64,000 nucleotides of DNA from Bacteroidota bacterium (GCA_023424015.1 JAFAEM010000010.1:144706-208705), one strand, 5' to 3'. Positions 50,074-60,439 are shown, counted from the first letter of the stretch. Notes: generated from the letters alone by a model not told the origin. A program made the numbers and translations.

Positions 50074-51723
50074 TTATATCATAGCTTTTTGTAATGCCGG
50101 GCTTTTAACTTCGGTGGCATTTTCAGCATAGGCTTTGGCAGCCTTTATAAACCTCACAAACAGGGGTTGTGGGTTTTCCACCGAACTTTTAAGTTCGGGA
50201 TGGTATTGTACACCGATAAAGAATGGATGGTCAGGTAGTTCGACAATCTCAACCAGTCCGGTAGCCGGATTTTTCCCACTGGCGATCATGCCCGCCTGCT
50301 CAAATTGCTCGAGATACCGGTTATTGAATTCCCAACGGTGACGGTGGCGTTCGCTTACCGACGTAGTTCCGTAAATGGAGTGTGCCAGTGTATTTTCCTT
50401 TATGATACAGGGGTAAGCGCCAAGCCTCATGGTACCGCCTTTTGCAGTGATCTGTTTTTGTTCTTCCATCAGGTCAATCACAGGATCTTTGGCCTGTGGA
50501 TCCATTTCGGTAGAGTTGGCACCTGCCAGGCCCAGCACATTGCGGGCAAATTCAATCACCGCCATCTGCATACCCAGGCATATCCCGAAGAATGGCAGAC
50601 CTTTTTCCCTTGCGTATTTCACCGCTATGATCTTCCCTTCCACCCCACGCTGGCCAAATCCTGGCGCTACCAACAGTCCATCCATACCTGCTAGTTTCTC
50701 AGCAACATTCACCTCGGTTATAAATTCACTGTGCACATTCACCACCTGCACCTGGCACTCATTCATCGCACCGGCATGTACAAAAGATTCCAGGATCGAT
50801 TTATAAGCATCCTGCAGTTCGAGGTACTTTCCGATCAGACCAATAGTAACCTTGCTTTTCGGGTATTTCAGTTTATCAAGAAACTCTTTCCACTTTGTCA
50901 GTTCTGCATCCTTATAACTGGTAATATTTAATTTTTTCAAACAGATAAGGTCCAGTTTTTCACGCATCATCATCAGTGGTACTTCATATATAGTTGGAGC
51001 ATCTACGGCTTCGATCACGGCCTCAGGTTTCACATTACAGAAAAGGGCAATCTTCCTTCGCAGGTCAGGTGACAATGGTTTTTCCATCCTGCACACAATG
51101 ATATCCGGATGTACGCCTTCCTGGCTCAGCATACGAACACTATGCTGCGTGGGTTTTGTTTTTAATTCCTTAGCGGCTTTCAGATATGGGATCAGTGTAA
51201 GATGTATAACAACGGTATCTTCTTCCGGCAGTTCCCATTGCAACTGGCGAACGGCTTCTACAAAAGGAAGACTTTCGATATCGCCGACGGTACCACCGAT
51301 CTCAGTGATCACGATATCATATTTATCACCCTGACCCAGCACCATCATCCGGCGTTTGATCTCATCGGTGATATGTGGTACTACCTGTACGGTTTTACCA
51401 AGGTATGCTCCTTCTCTTTCTTTATTGATAACGGTCTGGTAAATACGGCCCGTAGTTACATTATTTGCCTGGGAAGTAAAGATGTTGAGGAAACGTTCGT
51501 AGTGACCCAGATCAAGATCTGTTTCGGCACCGTCTTCGGTAACAAAACATTCACCGTGTTCATAAGGGTTTAATGTACCCGGGTCAACGTTGATATAAGG
51601 ATCGAATTTCTGTATCGTCACACGCAGACCCCTTGCCTGGAGCAGCTTTGCCAGCGATGCTGCGATAATACCTTTACCCAATGACGATGAAACACCTCCT
51701 GTAACAAAAATATATTTAGCCAT
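50074..51723 (-). CDS. pyrG: CTP synthase
   Basis: A 549-residue enzyme that makes CTP from UTP, ATP and glutamine. The N-terminal synthetase domain starts KYIFVTGGVSSSLGKGIIAA and holds FDPYINVDPGTLNPYEHGEC; the C-terminal class I glutamine amidotransferase domain has the nucleophile loop FGICLGMQMAVIEFARNV and the His/Glu pair in GVQYHPELKSS. A -7-like TAGCTTTG lies at 51904-51911 on the minus strand, about 180 bp before the ATG. Confidence 0.97.
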   Translation of the reverse strand: MAKYIFVTGGVSSSLGKGIIAASLAKLLQARGLRVTIQKFDPYINVDPGTLNPYEHGECFVTEDGAETDLDLGHYERFLNIFTSQANNVTTGRIYQTVINKEREGAYLGKTVQVVPHITDEIKRRMMVLGQGDKYDIVITEIGGTVGDIESLPFVEAVRQLQWELPEEDTVVIHLTLIPYLKAAKELKTKPTQHSVRMLSQEGVHPDIIVCRMEKPLSPDLRRKIALFCNVKPEAVIEAVDAPTIYEVPLMMMREKLDLICLKKLNITSYKDAELTKWKEFLDKLKYPKSKVTIGLIGKYLELQDAYKSILESFVHAGAMNECQVQVVNVHSEFITEVNVAEKLAGMDGLLVAPGFGQRGVEGKIIAVKYAREKGLPFFGICLGMQMAVIEFARNVLGLAGANSTEMDPQAKDPVIDLMEEQKQITAKGGTMRLGAYPCIIKENTLAHSIYGTTSVSERHRHRWEFNNRYLEQFEQAGMIASGKNPATGLVEIVELPDHPFFIGVQYHPELKSSVENPQPLFVRFIKAAKAYAENATEVKSPALQKAMI

Positions 51724-52007
51724 AAAATGGTCAATTTTCGATCCTATAAAAAAAGCAGGGACAGGGCAAATACTTATTTGCTCAGCAATAAACGCAGCCG
51801 TACCAATTTAAAGTTCTACAAGTTGTTTGAAAACACAGCCCCACCCATGACCAACGGAGACTTCGGTAAATTCAGGTAAACAAGAAATTTCCAAGAGGTC
51901 ATGCAAAGCTACGGCAATTTTTTATCCTGTTGAAATTTGAAATTTATATTGGGGAAAACCGGGTGATTTTTTGTAGAAAAACAATTAGTTGAATGGCGGA
52001 TAAAGGA

Positions 52008-52805
52008 TTATACGTCCTTTGCTATCTTCTTATAACTCGCCACCACACCCCTGATCAGCGAAGAACTGAATCCCCGGTGTTCCATTTCATTTAAACCTGC
52101 AATGGTGCAACCCTTGGGGGTCGTTACCTTATCAATTTCCTGTTCCGGATGTGAACCCTTTTGTAGTAATAGTTCTGCCGCTCCTTTTACTGTCTGCGCA
52201 GCTATCAGTGAAGCAGTGGTGGCATCAAAACCGATCTCAATACCACCCTGGATATTGGCCCGGATATATCGCATAGCATATGCGGTACCACATGCCGCCA
52301 GGATGGTAGCAGCTTCCATCAGTTTTTCATCGATCGTAACACATTTTCCCAGCTTACTGAAAAGATCAATAACATAGGTGATTGCATCATCACCGGCGTG
52401 ACGGCTGCAAATACAGGTCATGCTTTCCTGGATCGCGATGGCCGTATTGGGCATTGCCCTGAAATAAGGGATCCTGCTTCTGACAATTGTCTCGAGGTCA
52501 CTCATCAGTACGCCGGTTACCACGGAGATCAGGATCTTTTGTTCATTCAATTCTTTCGCAACCTTTCCCAACACTTCCTCTACCTGAAATGGCTTTACTG
52601 CTAAAATGATCACTTCTGATCTCCTGATCGCATCTCCATTGTCGTTTGTGACAACAACGCCTTTTTCCTGCAGTGGCATTAATGCCGTCGTATTGCGACG
52701 TGTAATAATGATATCCTGCGCGTTGCTAAACCCGCTTTTCAATAAGCCCTCCGCAATGGCGGTGCCCAGGTTTCCTCCCCCGATGATTGCTATCTTTTTT
52801 CCCAT
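52008..52805 (-). CDS. proC: Pyrroline-5-carboxylate reductase
   Basis: A 265-residue NAD(P)H-dependent enzyme, the last step of proline synthesis. The Rossmann loop is IAIIGGGNLGTAIAEGLLKS; the family C-terminus is seen in LIAAQTVKGAAELLLQKGSH and VTTPKGCTIAGLNEMEHRGF. It starts 10 bp after the purL stop on the same strand, so the two genes probably form one transcript. Confidence 0.95.
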   Translation of the reverse strand: MGKKIAIIGGGNLGTAIAEGLLKSGFSNAQDIIITRRNTTALMPLQEKGVVVTNDNGDAIRRSEVIILAVKPFQVEEVLGKVAKELNEQKILISVVTGVLMSDLETIVRSRIPYFRAMPNTAIAIQESMTCICSRHAGDDAITYVIDLFSKLGKCVTIDEKLMEAATILAACGTAYAMRYIRANIQGGIEIGFDATTASLIAAQTVKGAAELLLQKGSHPEQEIDKVTTPKGCTIAGLNEMEHRGFSSSLIRGVVASYKKIAKDV

Positions 52806-52815
52806 TGATTTATCC

Positions 52816-55050
52816 TTAAATAGCTGTTAATGCCGATCCGGCTTCTTCTTTCGACAAATAGTTTTCAATCGAGGTGTCATATTTCTCCTGCCACCAGTCG
52901 ATCGTTCCCCAAAAATCACCATCGATCACCATCTCCCCACTGGTAACCACACCGATTTTTTCAAATGCAACGCCGGCAAGGAAACTCTCAAACTCGCTTA
53001 CCTTATCCAGCGACACACTGACAACAACACGTGTTTGTGCTTCACCAAAAAGCCAGGCATCTTTACGACACTCATTACTGCTGATGACAGAAAAACCCAG
53101 TTCATTGTTGAACCCGCTTTCACAAAGCGTAACAAACAAACCACCTTCACTTACATCATGCGCTGACCGGATCAGTTTTTTACTGATGGCCTCACTAATT
53201 TTTTGCTGCAACGCAAACTCTTCTTCCAGGTCAAAATAAGGAGCAGGCGATGACTTAGTGCCAAGAACATTGTGCAGGTATTCCGAACAATTGATATCGT
53301 TGCGGCTCGTTCCTACCAGGTACAACACATCGCCTTCCTCCTTGAAGTCAAGTGTCATCTTTTGCGATGCATCTTCCAGCACTCCCACCATACCGATGGT
53401 CGGTGTTGGATACACCGGGCCGTCTGGATTCTGGTTGTAAAAACTAACATTACCACCTGTAACCGGGGTATCGAACTTGCGGCAGGCTTCTCCCATTCCT
53501 TTGATGGCCTGTACAAACTGGTAATAAACTTCAGGATCATACGGATTACCAAAATTGAGACAGTTGGTAACACCCAGCGGCTGACCGCCACTACATACAA
53601 TGTTGCGGGCTGCCTCGCTCACGGCGATCATCGCCCCTTTATATGGATCAGCATACACATACCTGCTGTTGCAATCAGTGGTAACGGCCAACCCTTTCTT
53701 TGTTCCTTTTACCAATACTATAGCAGCATCCGTAGGTGCATTGGTTGATGTATTCACGGTACCCACCATACTATCGTACTGGTTATAGATCCATCGTTTC
53801 GATGCTATCGATGGCAGTTGAATGATCTGCTCCGCAATGGATTTCAGGCTATCGGTTGGTTCGGGTATTTGCGAAATGTTGAACTTACGTATTTCTTCAA
53901 AATAGGCTGGCGTTTTGTATTCCCTGTCATACTGAGGAGCGCCGCCGCCCAATACCAGTTCATACGCAGGTATGGATGCTTCGAGTTCTCCATGCATATA
54001 AAAATCGAGTATCCCGTTATCGGTAACTTCTCCAATGACAGAACAGGGAAGATCCCATTTATCAAATACTTTCTTTACAATATCTTCTTTGCCTTTCTCT
54101 ACCACCATCAGCATTCGTTCCTGGCTTTCGCTCAGCAACAGCTCCCATGCTTTCATATTTTGCTGTCGGGTGGGCACCTTATCGAGATCAATACGCATCC
54201 CAACCTCTCCTTTCGCACTCATTTCGGCGGTGGAGCAGATGATGCCTGCGGCACCCATATCCTGCATACCTACCACTGCACCTGTCTGGATCACTTCGAG
54301 ACAGGCTTCCAGTAATTTCTTTTCCTGGAAAGGATCACCCACCTGTACAGCAGGCAGGTCCTGTGCACTGTCTTCGGTGATATCGGCAGAAGCAAATGAA
54401 GCGCCGCCGATCCCGTCTTTGCCGGTGGCACTCCCCACAAACATCACTGGATTGCCTTTACCCAGCGCGGTGGCAGATACGGTTTCACCTGCTTTTACAA
54501 TGCCAACGCTCATGGCATTCACAAGAGGATTGGTATGATAACGTTCGTCGAAATAAATTTCACCGCCAACCGTAGGCACTCCAAAGCAATTTCCATAATG
54601 GCCGATACCATGTACCACACCTGAAAGCAGGTGTTGAGTTTTATCTTCCGACAGTTTGCCAAAGCGCAGCGAATTCAACGCCGCGATCGGTCTTGCACCC
54701 ATGGTAAATATATCGCGGTGAATACCACCCACACCGGTGGCAGCGCCCTGGAAGGGTTCAATGGCAGAGGGATGGTTATGGGATTCGATTTTAAATACCA
54801 CGCCAAGCCCGTCACCGATATCCATCAGCCCCGCGTTCTCCTCTCCTGCTTTCACAAGCATTTTCCCGCCTTCACGAGGTAATGTCTTCAACCATTTTAT
54901 TGAGTTCTTATAGCTACAATGCTCGCTCCACATCGCGGAAAATGCACAGAGCTCATTGAAATTGGGCATCCTGCCGAGCTTTTTCTGAATTAATTCAAAT
55001 TCTTCTTCCGTAAGCCGGAGCTGTTGCGCTGTTTTTAGGGTTATTTCCAT
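52816..55050 (-). CDS. purL: Phosphoribosylformylglycinamidine synthase, PurL subunit
   Basis: A 744-residue enzyme of purine synthesis. The ATG at 55050 (MEITLKTAQQLRLTEEEFEL) is preferred over the longer frame to 55125. It is the small PurL type that needs separate PurS and PurQ subunits: there is no glutaminase domain. Motifs: MWSEHCSYKNSIKWLKTLPR, ESHNHPSAIEPFQGAATGVG with the metal-binding Glu/His, and VTGGNVSFYNQ. purS and purQ are not in this window. A -7-like TAGCTTTG lies at 55077-55084 on the minus strand, 27 bp before the ATG. Confidence 0.95.
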   Translation of the reverse strand: MEITLKTAQQLRLTEEEFELIQKKLGRMPNFNELCAFSAMWSEHCSYKNSIKWLKTLPREGGKMLVKAGEENAGLMDIGDGLGVVFKIESHNHPSAIEPFQGAATGVGGIHRDIFTMGARPIAALNSLRFGKLSEDKTQHLLSGVVHGIGHYGNCFGVPTVGGEIYFDERYHTNPLVNAMSVGIVKAGETVSATALGKGNPVMFVGSATGKDGIGGASFASADITEDSAQDLPAVQVGDPFQEKKLLEACLEVIQTGAVVGMQDMGAAGIICSTAEMSAKGEVGMRIDLDKVPTRQQNMKAWELLLSESQERMLMVVEKGKEDIVKKVFDKWDLPCSVIGEVTDNGILDFYMHGELEASIPAYELVLGGGAPQYDREYKTPAYFEEIRKFNISQIPEPTDSLKSIAEQIIQLPSIASKRWIYNQYDSMVGTVNTSTNAPTDAAIVLVKGTKKGLAVTTDCNSRYVYADPYKGAMIAVSEAARNIVCSGGQPLGVTNCLNFGNPYDPEVYYQFVQAIKGMGEACRKFDTPVTGGNVSFYNQNPDGPVYPTPTIGMVGVLEDASQKMTLDFKEEGDVLYLVGTSRNDINCSEYLHNVLGTKSSPAPYFDLEEEFALQQKISEAISKKLIRSAHDVSEGGLFVTLCESGFNNELGFSVISSNECRKDAWLFGEAQTRVVVSVSLDKVSEFESFLAGVAFEKIGVVTSGEMVIDGDFWGTIDWWQEKYDTSIENYLSKEEAGSALTAI

Positions 55051-55076
55051 GAAAAATAAATTGGTTGAAGGAGCGG

Positions 55077-55084
55077 CAAAGCTA
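55077..55084 (-). promoter_or_regulatory. Candidate -7 box of purL
   Basis: The minus strand reads TAGCTTTG, fitting TAnnTTTG, 27 bp before the preferred ATG. The distance supports the choice of start, but the -33 TTG is not evident. Confidence 0.45.
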
Positions 55085-55186
55085 AGAAAATAGAGCAAGT
55101 AAAACGGGGACGAAGTTTTGAACAAAAACGTGAATGATGCCGATGGGTAAATACAAGGATGAATCGATGCCTAATTTCCACGCTTT

Positions 55187-55262
55187 CGTGTTTCCCCTGA
55201 GTCCTTCGTGTCCTGAATTTGGTCACAAAGGGCACGAAGATTTGCACAAAGGTCACCGGCGG
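55187..55262. repeat. CTTCGTG / CACGAAG word-repeat hairpin
   Basis: TTTCGTGTTTCCCCTGAGTC and CTTCGTGTCC on the left face GTCACAAAGGGCACGAAG and CACAAAGGTCACC on the right around CTGAATTTG. The words are those of the arrays at 40446 and 45180. It lies between purL and the divergent membrane protein gene. Confidence 0.65.
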
Positions 55263-55307
55263 TTTACCCAAAATATGGCTATTTTGCAACGCTAAAACTA
55301 ACCCTGT

Positions 55308-56600
55308 TTGGAGTATATCCTTTTCGCCGCTTACCTTGTATTATTTGCCTGGCTGATCACCAAAAGCCGTTTTTTTATCAAGACAGGCCTGACCAAACCG
55401 CAACTTGTCATCATCTTTTTAATAAAAGTCATCGCCGGAATATTTTATGGCTGGATGGGACATTTCTACGGAAATTTTGCCCAGATGATGGACACCTGGA
55501 GCTATCACCACGGTGCCCTGATCGAATATAACCTCTTGCTCAACGACCCCTCTGCCTATTTCAATACCATTTTCGACCGCTACGATGAAGGCGGCATATT
55601 ACACTCCTTATTCGGATCGCAGAACTCAAACTGGAACGATCTCAAAGCCAATGTCTTTATTAAGTTTCTCTCTATTCTTGACCTGTTCAGCTTCGGCCAT
55701 TATTACGTCAATGTGATCCTGTATTCCTATATCTCACTCTTTGGGCCCATGGCCTTCTACAGGGTGATGGCAGATGTATTTCCTGTACAAAAGACCGGGA
55801 TCCTGATCAGCATCTTTATGGTGCCCTCCTTTTTTTACTGGTCGAGTGGCCTCCACAAAGAAGGATTATTATTTATCGGTGTTGCGCTGGTCATTTATCA
55901 TATCTATTTTGCCAACAAGGAAAAAAACTGGAAGCCTGTCCGGTGGCTGGGTGTTCTGTTAGGGCTGTCGATCTTATTGCTATTGCGAAATTTTGTATTA
56001 GCGCTTATCCTTCCACCCATACTAGCCTGGATACTGGCCAATAAAAAACCGAAATATGCCCTGGCAAGTTTTGCGCTGGTGTACGCATTATGTGCCGCCT
56101 GCTTTTTTGGTTTAAGATACATAGTACCAGAACTCGACTTTCCCTCCGCAGTGGTGGAAAAACAGCAGGCTTTTCTAAAGCTGGTGGGAAATTCGAGTGT
56201 CTCCATCAATGAACTGGATCCGAGCCTGGCCAGTTTTATCCGCAATACACCACAAGCCATTGCCTTGTCTGCGCTGCGCCCATATCCCAGTGATGTACAT
56301 CACCTGCTTTCGCTGGCAGCGGCTGCCGAAACAGTGTTGATGTGGTTTCTTTTCTTTTTGTTCCTGGTATTCCCGGTACGAAATATAGCCAGATCGAAAA
56401 ATGTCATTTATTTCTGCATCTTTTTTTCCGCTTCCTTGTTGCTGGCGATAGGTTTCTCGGTAAATAACCTTGGTGCGATCGTTCGCTACCGCAGCATCAC
56501 TATCCCTCTTCTGATCACCCTTGTGGTCGTTCACACCAATTGGCACAGGCTTAACAACATTGTGAATCAATTTAAAAAAAATAATAATTTAATTAAGTAA
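55308..56600 (+). CDS. Polytopic membrane protein, GT-C-like
   Basis: A 430-residue integral membrane protein with about ten hydrophobic segments; I do not recognise the exact family. The first loop after helix 2 contains an acidic, aromatic segment (MDTWSYHHGALIEYN), a layout seen in GT-C-type glycosyltransferases and polymer ligases, but no firm motif was found. The start is a TTG at 55308 (peptide MEYILFAAYLVLFAWLITKS); no ATG lies early enough to retain the first helix. It is followed by 143 bp and glnA. Confidence 0.75.
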   Translation: MEYILFAAYLVLFAWLITKSRFFIKTGLTKPQLVIIFLIKVIAGIFYGWMGHFYGNFAQMMDTWSYHHGALIEYNLLLNDPSAYFNTIFDRYDEGGILHSLFGSQNSNWNDLKANVFIKFLSILDLFSFGHYYVNVILYSYISLFGPMAFYRVMADVFPVQKTGILISIFMVPSFFYWSSGLHKEGLLFIGVALVIYHIYFANKEKNWKPVRWLGVLLGLSILLLLRNFVLALILPPILAWILANKKPKYALASFALVYALCAACFFGLRYIVPELDFPSAVVEKQQAFLKLVGNSSVSINELDPSLASFIRNTPQAIALSALRPYPSDVHHLLSLAAAAETVLMWFLFFLFLVFPVRNIARSKNVIYFCIFFSASLLLAIGFSVNNLGAIVRYRSITIPLLITLVVVHTNWHRLNNIVNQFKKNNNLIK

Positions 56601-56743
56601 CAGAATTTCAGATAATTTTCAGCCCCGGATCGATTATTTTTTTACTTTTTTCACCAATTTTCCTCACAAAAATCGGGATTTTGAAAAAAATATTTGAATA
56701 ATAGAGCGAAATCCGTTGTTTTGCTTAAAATTAAAAAAGAAAT

Positions 56744-58930
56744 ATGTCACTGCGTTTTAAAGCAATTTCCAACCTGTCCACCAGCGCCAACGGGGAGCAG
56801 AAGGGTTCAAAAGTCACTTCCATATTTGGGAGCAATGTTTTTACCTTAAAAACCGCCCGCGAATATTTGAGCGACGAGGCTTATAAAAGCCTGATCGGTT
56901 CCATCAAAGCCGGGCAAAAGATCGACCGTGCGGTAGCTAACCAGATAGCTACGGGTATCCGTGCCTGGGCTGAGGCCAAAGGCGTTACGCATTATACCCA
57001 TTGGTTTCAACCACTCACCGGCACCACTGCTGAAAAGCATGATTCGTTTTTTACATTGAAAGGAGATGGCACACCGATCGAGCAGTTTGAAGGTGATGCC
57101 CTGATCCAACAGGAACCAGATGCTTCTTCTTTTCCGAGTGGTGGACTCCGGGCAACTTTTGAGGCCCGCGGTTATACCGCCTGGGATCCCTCCTCTCCTG
57201 CCTTTATCATGGAGATTGGAAATGGCAAAACGCTTTGCATTCCTACTATTTTCGTTTCCTATACCGGTGAGTCATTGGATTATAAGGCACCGTTGCTAAA
57301 AGCCGCGGAGGCGCTTAACAAAGCCGCAGTAGATGTCTGCAACTACTTTGATAAAAATGTAAGCAGGGTTACTTCCACACTGGGTTGGGAACAGGAATAT
57401 TTTGTCGTTGACGAAGCTATGTTCAATGCGCGTCCCGACCTGGTAATGTGCGGTCGTACCGTGTATGGGCATAACTCCGCCAGGAACCAGCAATTGGAAG
57501 ATCATTATTTCGGTTCGATCCCCGAAAGAGTATATGCCTATATGCGCGACTTTGAAAATGAAGCTTACAAACTCGGCATTCCGCTGCGCACCAGGCACAA
57601 TGAAGTAGCGCCGGCTCAATTTGAGTGTGCGCCAATTTTTGAAGAGGTGAGCGTGGCAGTTGACCACAACTCGCTGCTCATGGATGTCATGGACAGGGTT
57701 TCCCGCCGTCACCATCTCCGTGTGTTGATGCATGAAAAACCATTTGCTGGTATAAACGGAAGTGGCAAGCACAACAACTGGAGTATGTCTACCGATACCG
57801 GCATCAACCTGCTGGCTCCCGGTAAGACGCCAAAGACCAACCTGATGTTCCTGACATTTTTTGTCAATACCATCAAAGCGGTTCATGATTATGCGGATCT
57901 GCTGCGTGCTTCTATCGCATCAGCGCCCAATGACCACAGGCTGGGCGCCAACGAAGCGCCTCCCGCGATCATTTCTGTATTCATCGGCCAGTACCTGAGC
58001 AAAGTGCTGCAGGAAGTGAAAGAAAGAGTAGGTGATAAATTTGATGAGCAGGATGAAAGCATGCTGAAGATCGATATCCATAAAAACATCCCTGAATTGT
58101 TGATGGATAATACCGATCGTAACCGTACTTCACCATTCGCGTTTACCGGTAATAAATTTGAGTTCCGTGCAGTAGGTTCATCTGCCAATTGCGCAAACCC
58201 GATGACAGTATTAAATACTATCATGGCGGAAACACTCAAGCAATTCAAGAAAGAGGTTGATACACTGATCGAGAAAGGCGAGAAAAAAGAGATCGCCATT
58301 ATGCATGTCATACGTGAGTATATCGTATCAAGTGAGAAAGTGTTGTTTGAAGGCGACGGATATAGCGAAGCCTGGACAAAAGAAGCAGAAAAAAGAGGAT
58401 TACCCAATGTAAAAACCACGCCGTCTGCCCTGGACGCCATGGTTACTGAAAAGGCAAAACAACTTTTCAAGAATAATAATATCTATACGCATTCTGAACT
58501 GGAAGCAAGACATGAAATAGAATTAGAGAAGTACATCAAGAAAGTACAGATCGAAGGTCGCATTATGGGTGAACTGGCAACCAGCCATATCCTGCCACCG
58601 GCGATACGTTATCAAAACCTGCTCGCTTCGAACATTAAAGGCCTGAAAGAAGCTGGTCTGCCCGAGTCAGCCTACAGCAACCAGAAACAAATCCTGGATA
58701 AGATATCCGAGCATATCAACAAAGCCAGCGACCTGGTGGAACAAATGATCGAAGCCCGGAAGGTTTGCAATAATATAGAAGATACAAGAGAGAAAGCGCT
58801 CGCCTATCAAAGCAAGGTGAAAGATACCTTCTTCGACCAGATCCGCTATCACGCCGACAAACTCGAATTGCTGGTGGATGATAAGGAATGGTACCTGCCG
58901 AAGTACAGGGAGATGTTATTCCTGAGATGA
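56744..58930 (+). CDS. glnN: Glutamine synthetase, type III
   Basis: A 728-residue glutamine synthetase of the GSIII class, which is typical of Bacteroidota and cyanobacteria and much longer than GSI (about 470). It converts glutamate and ammonia to glutamine with ATP. Family stretches: THYTHWFQPLTGTTAEKHDS, FPSGGLRATFEARGYTAWD, GTLGWEQEYFVVD-like LGWEQEYFVVDEAMFNARPD, RHNEVAPAQFECAPIFEEV and NGSGKHNNWSMSTDTGINLL. The C-terminal about 150 residues are helical. No PII gene is adjacent. Confidence 0.95.
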   Translation: MSLRFKAISNLSTSANGEQKGSKVTSIFGSNVFTLKTAREYLSDEAYKSLIGSIKAGQKIDRAVANQIATGIRAWAEAKGVTHYTHWFQPLTGTTAEKHDSFFTLKGDGTPIEQFEGDALIQQEPDASSFPSGGLRATFEARGYTAWDPSSPAFIMEIGNGKTLCIPTIFVSYTGESLDYKAPLLKAAEALNKAAVDVCNYFDKNVSRVTSTLGWEQEYFVVDEAMFNARPDLVMCGRTVYGHNSARNQQLEDHYFGSIPERVYAYMRDFENEAYKLGIPLRTRHNEVAPAQFECAPIFEEVSVAVDHNSLLMDVMDRVSRRHHLRVLMHEKPFAGINGSGKHNNWSMSTDTGINLLAPGKTPKTNLMFLTFFVNTIKAVHDYADLLRASIASAPNDHRLGANEAPPAIISVFIGQYLSKVLQEVKERVGDKFDEQDESMLKIDIHKNIPELLMDNTDRNRTSPFAFTGNKFEFRAVGSSANCANPMTVLNTIMAETLKQFKKEVDTLIEKGEKKEIAIMHVIREYIVSSEKVLFEGDGYSEAWTKEAEKRGLPNVKTTPSALDAMVTEKAKQLFKNNNIYTHSELEARHEIELEKYIKKVQIEGRIMGELATSHILPPAIRYQNLLASNIKGLKEAGLPESAYSNQKQILDKISEHINKASDLVEQMIEARKVCNNIEDTREKALAYQSKVKDTFFDQIRYHADKLELLVDDKEWYLPKYREMLFLR

Positions 58931-58953
58931 ACGTTATCAGAGTAATTTGGATT

Positions 58954-59168
58954 TAATGATTAGGAGTTGGGTCTTGCGCCCGATTCCTAGTCATTGCTGT
59001 CCGGAATAAAATTTTGGACTATCGTCAAAGCCTTTGACCCGCGCGGCTTATATGACTTTTACTATTACAGGGGCTTTGCTTTATTTTTCCTGGAGACTTT
59101 TTACGCTCGCCGTGCCCACCGTGGTTTATAGTACACCAGCGTTTCCGGACAATAATGATTACTAATTA
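58954..59168. repeat. 215-bp inverted-repeat element between glnN and dipeptidase
   Basis: The left end reads TAATGATTAGGAGTTGGG and then CCTAGTCATTGCTGTCCGGA (to 59004); the right end (59136-59168) reads TTCCGGACAATAATGATTAC followed by TAATTACTAATTA. CATTGCTGTCCGGAA and TTCCGGACAATAATG are nearly perfect complements. The middle (about 130 bp) has no gene. Both flanking genes converge on it. Confidence 0.65.
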
Positions 59169-60356
59169 CTAATTACCGAAATTCGCTTCAATCACCCGCA
59201 TCACATTACCCCCGAGGATCTTTTTGATTGACTTTTTAGTGTAACCTCTTTTCAGTAAAGCTTCCGTGATCTTGGGATACGTGGTCACATCCTCCATGCC
59301 TAACGGGAGTGAACTAACACCATCGTAATCGGCACCAATACCCACGTAATCATCACCGATCAGTTTAACGACATAGTCGATGTGATCGACAAGATCATCG
59401 ATTGTCGGACGTACTTTACTTAATTCGGCCCTGAAATACTCCCTCCACTTTTTCCTCATTTCAGCGGAATCTTTCGTGATGCTGAATAATGAATCCTGTA
59501 TCGCTTTTCTGCCAGGTCCGCTTAACCATTCTGAACGCTCATGATAAGGTTTGCTGATAAACCCTGAATAGAAGTTTATACAGATCACGCCACCATTTTT
59601 TGCTAAAGCACGGAGCTGGTCATCTTTTACATTGCGGAATACAGGGCAAATATTCCAGACAGAACTGTGTGATAACAAGACGGGTTTGGTGGTAACGGCC
59701 AGTGCATCGTAAAAAGTTTGTTCGCCTGTATGAGAAAGATCTACGATGACCCCAAGCTCGTTCATACGCTTTACAACCTGGCGACCAAAATCATTTAACC
59801 CTTTATGCGTTAAAACATGAGAGGAACTTCCAGATTCATCCATGGCACTGCTGGCCCAGGAAGTACTGTTGTTCCAGGTCAGCGTGAGATATCGCATGCC
59901 CCGTGCATGCAGGGCTTCCAGTTTTTGAATATCGTCCTCTATCATATGGCCGCCCTCGACACCAATCAATCCTACCAGCTTTTTCTTACGCAACCCTTGT
60001 TTAATTTCTGCCACGGTTTTAGCAAGCACCATGCGGTCGGGGTTGCGCGCCGCAATACTTTCGAGTGAATCAATTTCTTCGTTGGCATCTTTATAAGCGC
60101 CCTCTTTGTTACGTGGCTCAGGTCCCGTGTAAACGGAGAAAAACTGCAGGTCCACCCCACCCTCCCTGAACCTAACCAGGTCACTATGGCCTTCCGCGAT
60201 CCTGTTTGAAATATCCTTACCATCCAGCACAGCTGAAGAGAGTATATCATTGTGCGTATCAACTACAACTGCTTTCTGGTGGAGCTTTTGATAGGATTGC
60301 GCAGATACGGACATGCAACTAAATGTGGCTGCAGCGAAAAGAAATCGTCTAATCAT
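59169..60356 (-). CDS. Secreted membrane dipeptidase, peptidase M19 family
   Basis: A 395-residue zinc dipeptidase. The ATG at 60356 starts a signal peptide (MIRRFLFAAATFSCMSVSAQ); the longer frame is rejected. Metal-site motifs of renal-dipeptidase-like enzymes are present: VVDTHNDILSS, VGLIGVEGGHMIEDDIQ (bridging Glu), VDLSHTGEQTFYDAL and PVLLSHSSV, and DDYVGIGADYDG (Asp). Such enzymes cleave dipeptides, including some D-amino-acid and cysteinyl-glycine substrates, in the periplasm. It stands alone. Confidence 0.93.
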   Translation of the reverse strand: MIRRFLFAAATFSCMSVSAQSYQKLHQKAVVVDTHNDILSSAVLDGKDISNRIAEGHSDLVRFREGGVDLQFFSVYTGPEPRNKEGAYKDANEEIDSLESIAARNPDRMVLAKTVAEIKQGLRKKKLVGLIGVEGGHMIEDDIQKLEALHARGMRYLTLTWNNSTSWASSAMDESGSSSHVLTHKGLNDFGRQVVKRMNELGVIVDLSHTGEQTFYDALAVTTKPVLLSHSSVWNICPVFRNVKDDQLRALAKNGGVICINFYSGFISKPYHERSEWLSGPGRKAIQDSLFSITKDSAEMRKKWREYFRAELSKVRPTIDDLVDHIDYVVKLIGDDYVGIGADYDGVSSLPLGMEDVTTYPKITEALLKRGYTKKSIKKILGGNVMRVIEANFGN

Positions 60357-60439
60357 AATAAAAATTTTGACATCTATGATAACTGTTCCCAGGTTATCCA
60401 AATATAAACCAGCTCATCCAGAGGAATGATGTAAAAGAA

